Part shown: one piece after another, positions 60,629-64,000 of the stretch
Layout: each line of letters starts with the position of its first letter
Numbering within the stretch: the first letter of the stretch is position 1
Origin: Vicia villosa
Taxonomy: Eukaryota > Streptophyta > Magnoliopsida > Fabales > Fabaceae
DNA length: 64,000 nucleotides
Direction: 5' to 3'
Assembly (NCBI RefSeq): GCF_029867415.1
Contig: NW_026705293.1
Coordinates: 310,001-374,000 of the forward strand
The notes under the pieces: model-generated
The model's input: the letters and a program-made list of their open reading frames with translations, nothing else
Told to the model about the DNA's origin: nothing
Databases searched by the model: none
Program-made: the position numbers and the translations under genes

Positions 60629-61260
60629 GAAATATCATGAAACTCACATTAAGAATTATCATGCTGTTCCTCCTATTGCTTATAATGTTAAACCCAAGTT
60701 CAATCAGAACTTGAGAAAATCTAACAAGAAAGGACCCAAGAAGATGTGGGTACCAAAGAAAAAGATCATTTCTTTTGCAGATTCTCTTGATAACAAAGAA
60801 GACAACAGTCAACATGACATGACACCTGGACTCAAGTTGCTCTCAACACTTGAAGGGAAGAAAGATTGTCTTCCAAGTTCTGGTTCTTAAATCTGTTGAA
60901 GAAACTTGTTTGTAGGATTTCAGAAAAGAAGCTTATTAGTCTTGGAACCATCTATGATGTTTGCCTCTAAGGCTTTGATGTTTCGTTCTTGAGTATTCTG
61001 AATGCTCTAAATGCTACAGAATATACAACCTTGAAACATTGATTGTGGACAAATCAATAAACATCTGTTTTGATGATAAACTTGTTTCTGATGAAACAAA
61101 GAGCTTAAGAATTTCTGCAGATACAGTTTTGTCTTATCAGAAGCTGCAGAACAAAGAAGTGAACCTCCAGAAGCTGTGTACATCAGAAGTAATGGATCAG
61201 AAGATCATTCAGACTTATATCAGCACACTTCAGAAGGAGTATTTCCAGAAGAGAAATTAG
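60629..61260 (+). pseudogene. Eroded pol scraps
   Basis: 60640-60890 reads in the +1 frame relative to gag as KKGPKKMWVPKKKI, a segment that in legume copia elements joins gag to protease. A second scrap at about 60985-61060 in another frame reads FLEYSECSK, RIYNLETLIVDKSINICFDD, typical of the end of copia integrase. Protease, the integrase core, reverse transcriptase and RNase H are not seen between or after them in the window. The element is therefore unable to copy itself from what is visible. Confidence 0.75.
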
Positions 61261-61608
61261 ATCAATTCAGAAGCAGTAATCAGAATTTGAAGGCATAAAG
61301 TCTATTCTGAAATTTACAGCTGTCATCTATTATCTGATGGTGAACACGTGTCTGTACGGTTTGTACAAAGCGAGCAGTTGAAAAGACGCCGACCTAGGTA
61401 ACTGTATTAAATCATTTCATTTACTGTGTTCTCTCTCCTAATGTCATTTCTCATTAAATGCATAATGATTTCTTTTTAAATCTTTTAAATAACCCGCTTC
61501 ATCTTCATTCCCATTTTTTTTTCTCTCTTTCTCTCTCTTTTGTGCATTCACCTAGTTGCATCTCTCTTCAAACCCTAGTTCTTGATTTGATCTCAAAGCA
61601 TCATCATA
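61261..61608. other. Pol to env-like spacer
   Basis: No coding frame with a motif. The last 150 bp are pyrimidine-rich (TTTCTCTCTTTCTCTC) and directly precede the env-like ATG, as a leader might. Confidence 0.55.
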
Positions 61609-64000
61609 ATGAATCCATCTTCTCGTTCGTCAATCTCTAAAGATAGTATCACTTCCACACAAAACCGTTTTAGCAAAAATGATGCTCCGTTGAAAACATG
61701 CTTAATACCCACGAAAGAACTGGAAGTTCTATGTGAATCGGCTGTGGACGTCAACAACCTTAAAGCAAATGGCTTTCAGTGTGATGCAAGAATCTTTGAG
61801 CAAGGATGGTCTAAATATCTTGATAGATTGGTTGGTCCAATTTATCCTGAACTTGTAAAGGAGTTTTGGGTACATGCAACAGTTACCCCAACTGCCATCA
61901 TTTCATTCGTGCTAGGGCATGAAGTGATCATCACTGAGAAACTCATCAGAAAGCTGTACAGTCTTAATGATGAAGAAGGTTGGGCTGAGTTTCAACCACA
62001 TACAGTTGACTGGGCTCTTGTTGAAAAACAAATCTCTACAGCTGTTGGAACTGATTCTCATTTTACGGGCAACTTAAAGCCTTCTTATAAAGTATGGGCT
62101 GAGATTATTCTGGGTTCTCTTCACCATAGAAAAAAGATGCGCTGCTCCTCCTACATCAGTCCGACTCACAAGTATACTCTTTTCTGCATTGGCAAAAAGA
62201 TAGAGATCAACATCTCTCATATTCTATTTGAGAATCTGAAAACCTCTATCTTTGATTCAAGAGAAGATGAAAGAGTGAAGTACCCTCATATTCCAAGAAC
62301 AACCATTACTTTCGGAAGAATGATTTCAGACATTCTGATTGAAAGCAAAGTAGTGGACTCCATCAGAAATTGTAATGCCTCGCATTTTCTTGGAGTAACT
62401 CAAGGTCCCATCTTCAATGGTGTTGATCTGTTCGGACTGGAAGTCATTAAGAATGTACCTGTTATGTGCACAAGCTTTCCTGACATTCTGTCAAGAAGAA
62501 TTGCTGTTGAAGGATTCATATCTTTGTATCATAAAGAACTTGATCAAGTTGTCAAGTTTTACTTGGAAGATTGTGTGAGGAAGCAATCAGACGTTGATCC
62601 TGCTTGGATCCGTGGCAGAGTACTTCCATCCAAAGATGATATTCTGAAGAAGGATAAAAAGGAAAGTCAGGCAAGGCTAAAAAGAAAGGCACAAGAAGAT
62701 GAGGCTGAGAGAGCCAAGAAGTTGAGGGTCACCTATGATCCTGACAAGGTGGACTCTAAAGAACGAAGAGATAAAAGGATCAGAGATTCCTTTCGCAGAA
62801 CCAGATCTTCTTCTTCTTCTGTACAAATTCCCAAAAATGTCTTTACTCCACCTCCTTCTGTCCCTAAACCTTCTCTCCAATCACCTCCTTCTGAACCAAA
62901 AGTAAACTTCACTTTACTAAATTCTTCTTCATCATCCTTCTCCTCTCCCATTCTAAACCCCACACCTTTAAGTATTCTTCCACCAACTCCTTATGATAAA
63001 TCCCCCTCACCAATTCCCTTTACAAATACTCCACCCTCTCCTCAATCCATCCCATCTGATACTCCAACCTCATCAATCATTCTCTCAGATATCCCCTCTT
63101 CATCAACCACCGCACCTCCACCTTCTATATCCCATCCATTACCTACCAGAAAATCCCAACCCTACTGTCTTCTCTACCCTGACTACAAATTCACCTTCAA
63201 TCCGCCTGAACCTGAACCTTCTACATACCTGGAACTCTTCAGACATGAGGTGATTAGCAGTCTAGACCTTCTGAAGGATGCATTCCTAAATGGTCTGGAT
63301 GATGTTTCTACAAGAAATCTCTGGAGAAGATTTCGCAAGGATTTTCAAGTAGAAGCAATGGGAGTACAGAAAAGACTAGTGGCTGCTGCCCCTGGTTACC
63401 CTGGTTACCTTCTGGAGGGAGATAATGGTATATACTACCATCCTCTCAGAAATTGTGTTGCTGCTGAGGAGAAGCCCTTTGTGGATGAGATGGAACAATT
63501 AAGGCTGGCTGCTGAAATGGAAGCAAATCCATGCAGGGATATTGTTATCTTTATTCCTAAGTACCCTGTTCTGCTTGGAGACTTCAAGACTCTCTTTGAC
63601 TATCTGCGTGAAAACCCTTCTAAGAAAGACCCAAACTTGGTCATTCCAGAAGTTGTTGACCCACCAGAAGTTGAAGGTCCTTCTGCTCCAAGGAATCTAG
63701 CTGCCATTCTTCAGGCACTAGAGAATGGAGACTCTGAAATTCCTGCTGCAGAATATGGAGATGCTTCTATGCAAGAAGCAGATGCTGAAGATCATGTTGC
63801 TGAATCAGACCCTGTTGAGGAAATTCCTGCAAATGATCTATCCATGGAAGCTGCAGATCAAGTTGCTATTCCTGTGGTTGAAAGCGTTGAAGCTTCTTCT
63901 GATGAACCTTCTCGTCTTGCAAGGACTCTGGAAGAAATTCAGAGGAGACAGGATGAGCAAAGCTCACTCAATGAGAAGTATGATGCTTTCATTGAGAGGC
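61609..64000 (+). CDS. Env-like / plant transposon protein ORF, partial (at least 797 codons)
   Basis: An uninterrupted frame from ATG 61609 to the window end. Residues about 40-240 resemble the putative plant transposon protein domain (Transposase_32-like), with VNNLKANGFQCDARIFEQGW, GPIYPELVKEFWVHA and FNGVDLFGLEVI. A basic helix (about 345-400) and a proline/serine-rich stretch (about 405-530) follow, then a second globular part with RNLWRRFRKDFQ and an acidic region ending in a heptad-like helix. I see no signal peptide or clear membrane segment. The position after gag-pol with a proline-rich middle and coiled-coil end matches the env-like ORF of Sireviruses. Membrane fusion activity is not implied. 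The stop lies beyond the window. Confidence 0.75.
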   Translation, partial: MNPSSRSSISKDSITSTQNRFSKNDAPLKTCLIPTKELEVLCESAVDVNNLKANGFQCDARIFEQGWSKYLDRLVGPIYPELVKEFWVHATVTPTAIISFVLGHEVIITEKLIRKLYSLNDEEGWAEFQPHTVDWALVEKQISTAVGTDSHFTGNLKPSYKVWAEIILGSLHHRKKMRCSSYISPTHKYTLFCIGKKIEINISHILFENLKTSIFDSREDERVKYPHIPRTTITFGRMISDILIESKVVDSIRNCNASHFLGVTQGPIFNGVDLFGLEVIKNVPVMCTSFPDILSRRIAVEGFISLYHKELDQVVKFYLEDCVRKQSDVDPAWIRGRVLPSKDDILKKDKKESQARLKRKAQEDEAERAKKLRVTYDPDKVDSKERRDKRIRDSFRRTRSSSSSVQIPKNVFTPPPSVPKPSLQSPPSEPKVNFTLLNSSSSSFSSPILNPTPLSILPPTPYDKSPSPIPFTNTPPSPQSIPSDTPTSSIILSDIPSSSTTAPPPSISHPLPTRKSQPYCLLYPDYKFTFNPPEPEPSTYLELFRHEVISSLDLLKDAFLNGLDDVSTRNLWRRFRKDFQVEAMGVQKRLVAAAPGYPGYLLEGDNGIYYHPLRNCVAAEEKPFVDEMEQLRLAAEMEANPCRDIVIFIPKYPVLLGDFKTLFDYLRENPSKKDPNLVIPEVVDPPEVEGPSAPRNLAAILQALENGDSEIPAAEYGDASMQEADAEDHVAESDPVEEIPANDLSMEAADQVAIPVVESVEASSDEPSRLARTLEEIQRRQDEQSSLNEKYDAFIER

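Larger units (their letters stand above)
57682..64000 (+). mobile_element. Copia (Sirevirus-like) LTR retrotransposon, 5' part
   Basis: In order: a 5' LTR, a primer-binding site, gag, degraded pol scraps and an env-like ORF that runs off the window. The insertion point is fixed by comparison with copy A, which continues uninterrupted at 28969. The right LTR is not in the window. The gag-(pol)-env-like order is that of Sireviruses such as soybean SIRE1; the assignment is by gene order and motif. Confidence 0.9.

Overview
This is a nuclear plant DNA window, very AT-rich and almost entirely made of transposable elements and gene debris. Intron-rich reading frames with GT/AG splice sites, a CACTA element, a Mutator-like element (MULE), Helitron debris, MITEs and a copia LTR element with the TGGTATCAGAGC primer site all point to an angiosperm. 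The style of the copia element (gag, env-like ORF, ATCAGAAG-rich LTR) and the replication-protein-A/Helitron debris suggest a legume; this is inference, not a database result. No rRNA, tRNA or CRISPR was seen.

Layout. Bases 1-28969 (copy A) and 41596-57681 (copy B) are the same segment in direct orientation at roughly 99% identity by eye. Copy A carries a 12,966-bp CACTA transposon (10409-23374) that copy B lacks; copy B keeps the clean empty site with a single AAT (52011-52013), which is duplicated around the element in copy A. Copy B in turn is broken at 57681 by a copia (Sirevirus-like) retrotransposon that runs off the window, and copy A has the matching empty site at 28965-28969. Between the copies lie a degraded replication-protein-A-like fragment, a complete 4,955-bp MULE (33377-38331, 9-bp TSD, about 241-bp TIRs), AT-rich minisatellites and a broken MUSTANG-type (PB1-containing) transposase-derived gene (39783-41578).

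Content of the duplicated segment. It holds an RPA-like exon scrap, a possible JmjN scrap, two MITEs with 3-bp TSDs, Helitron-like 3' hairpin/CTAG ends, an intact 360-codon gene built of 84-residue repeats, a Pif1-type Helitron helicase C-terminus and two minus-strand B3-domain gene models.

The active-looking parts. The CACTA element has two genes whose exons join in frame without stops: a TNP2 transposase of 1113 aa and a TNPA/Ptta-type DNA-binding protein of 535 aa. An intron of the latter contains a perfect 67-bp inverted repeat. The MULE has a MURA-type transposase (one probable frameshift near its C-terminus) and, convergent with it, a small GRF zinc-finger/coiled-coil/membrane-anchor protein in the place mudrB occupies in maize MuDR. 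The copia element keeps an open gag and an open env-like ORF while pol is reduced to scraps. Two sites where the copies differ look like local template-switch mutations.
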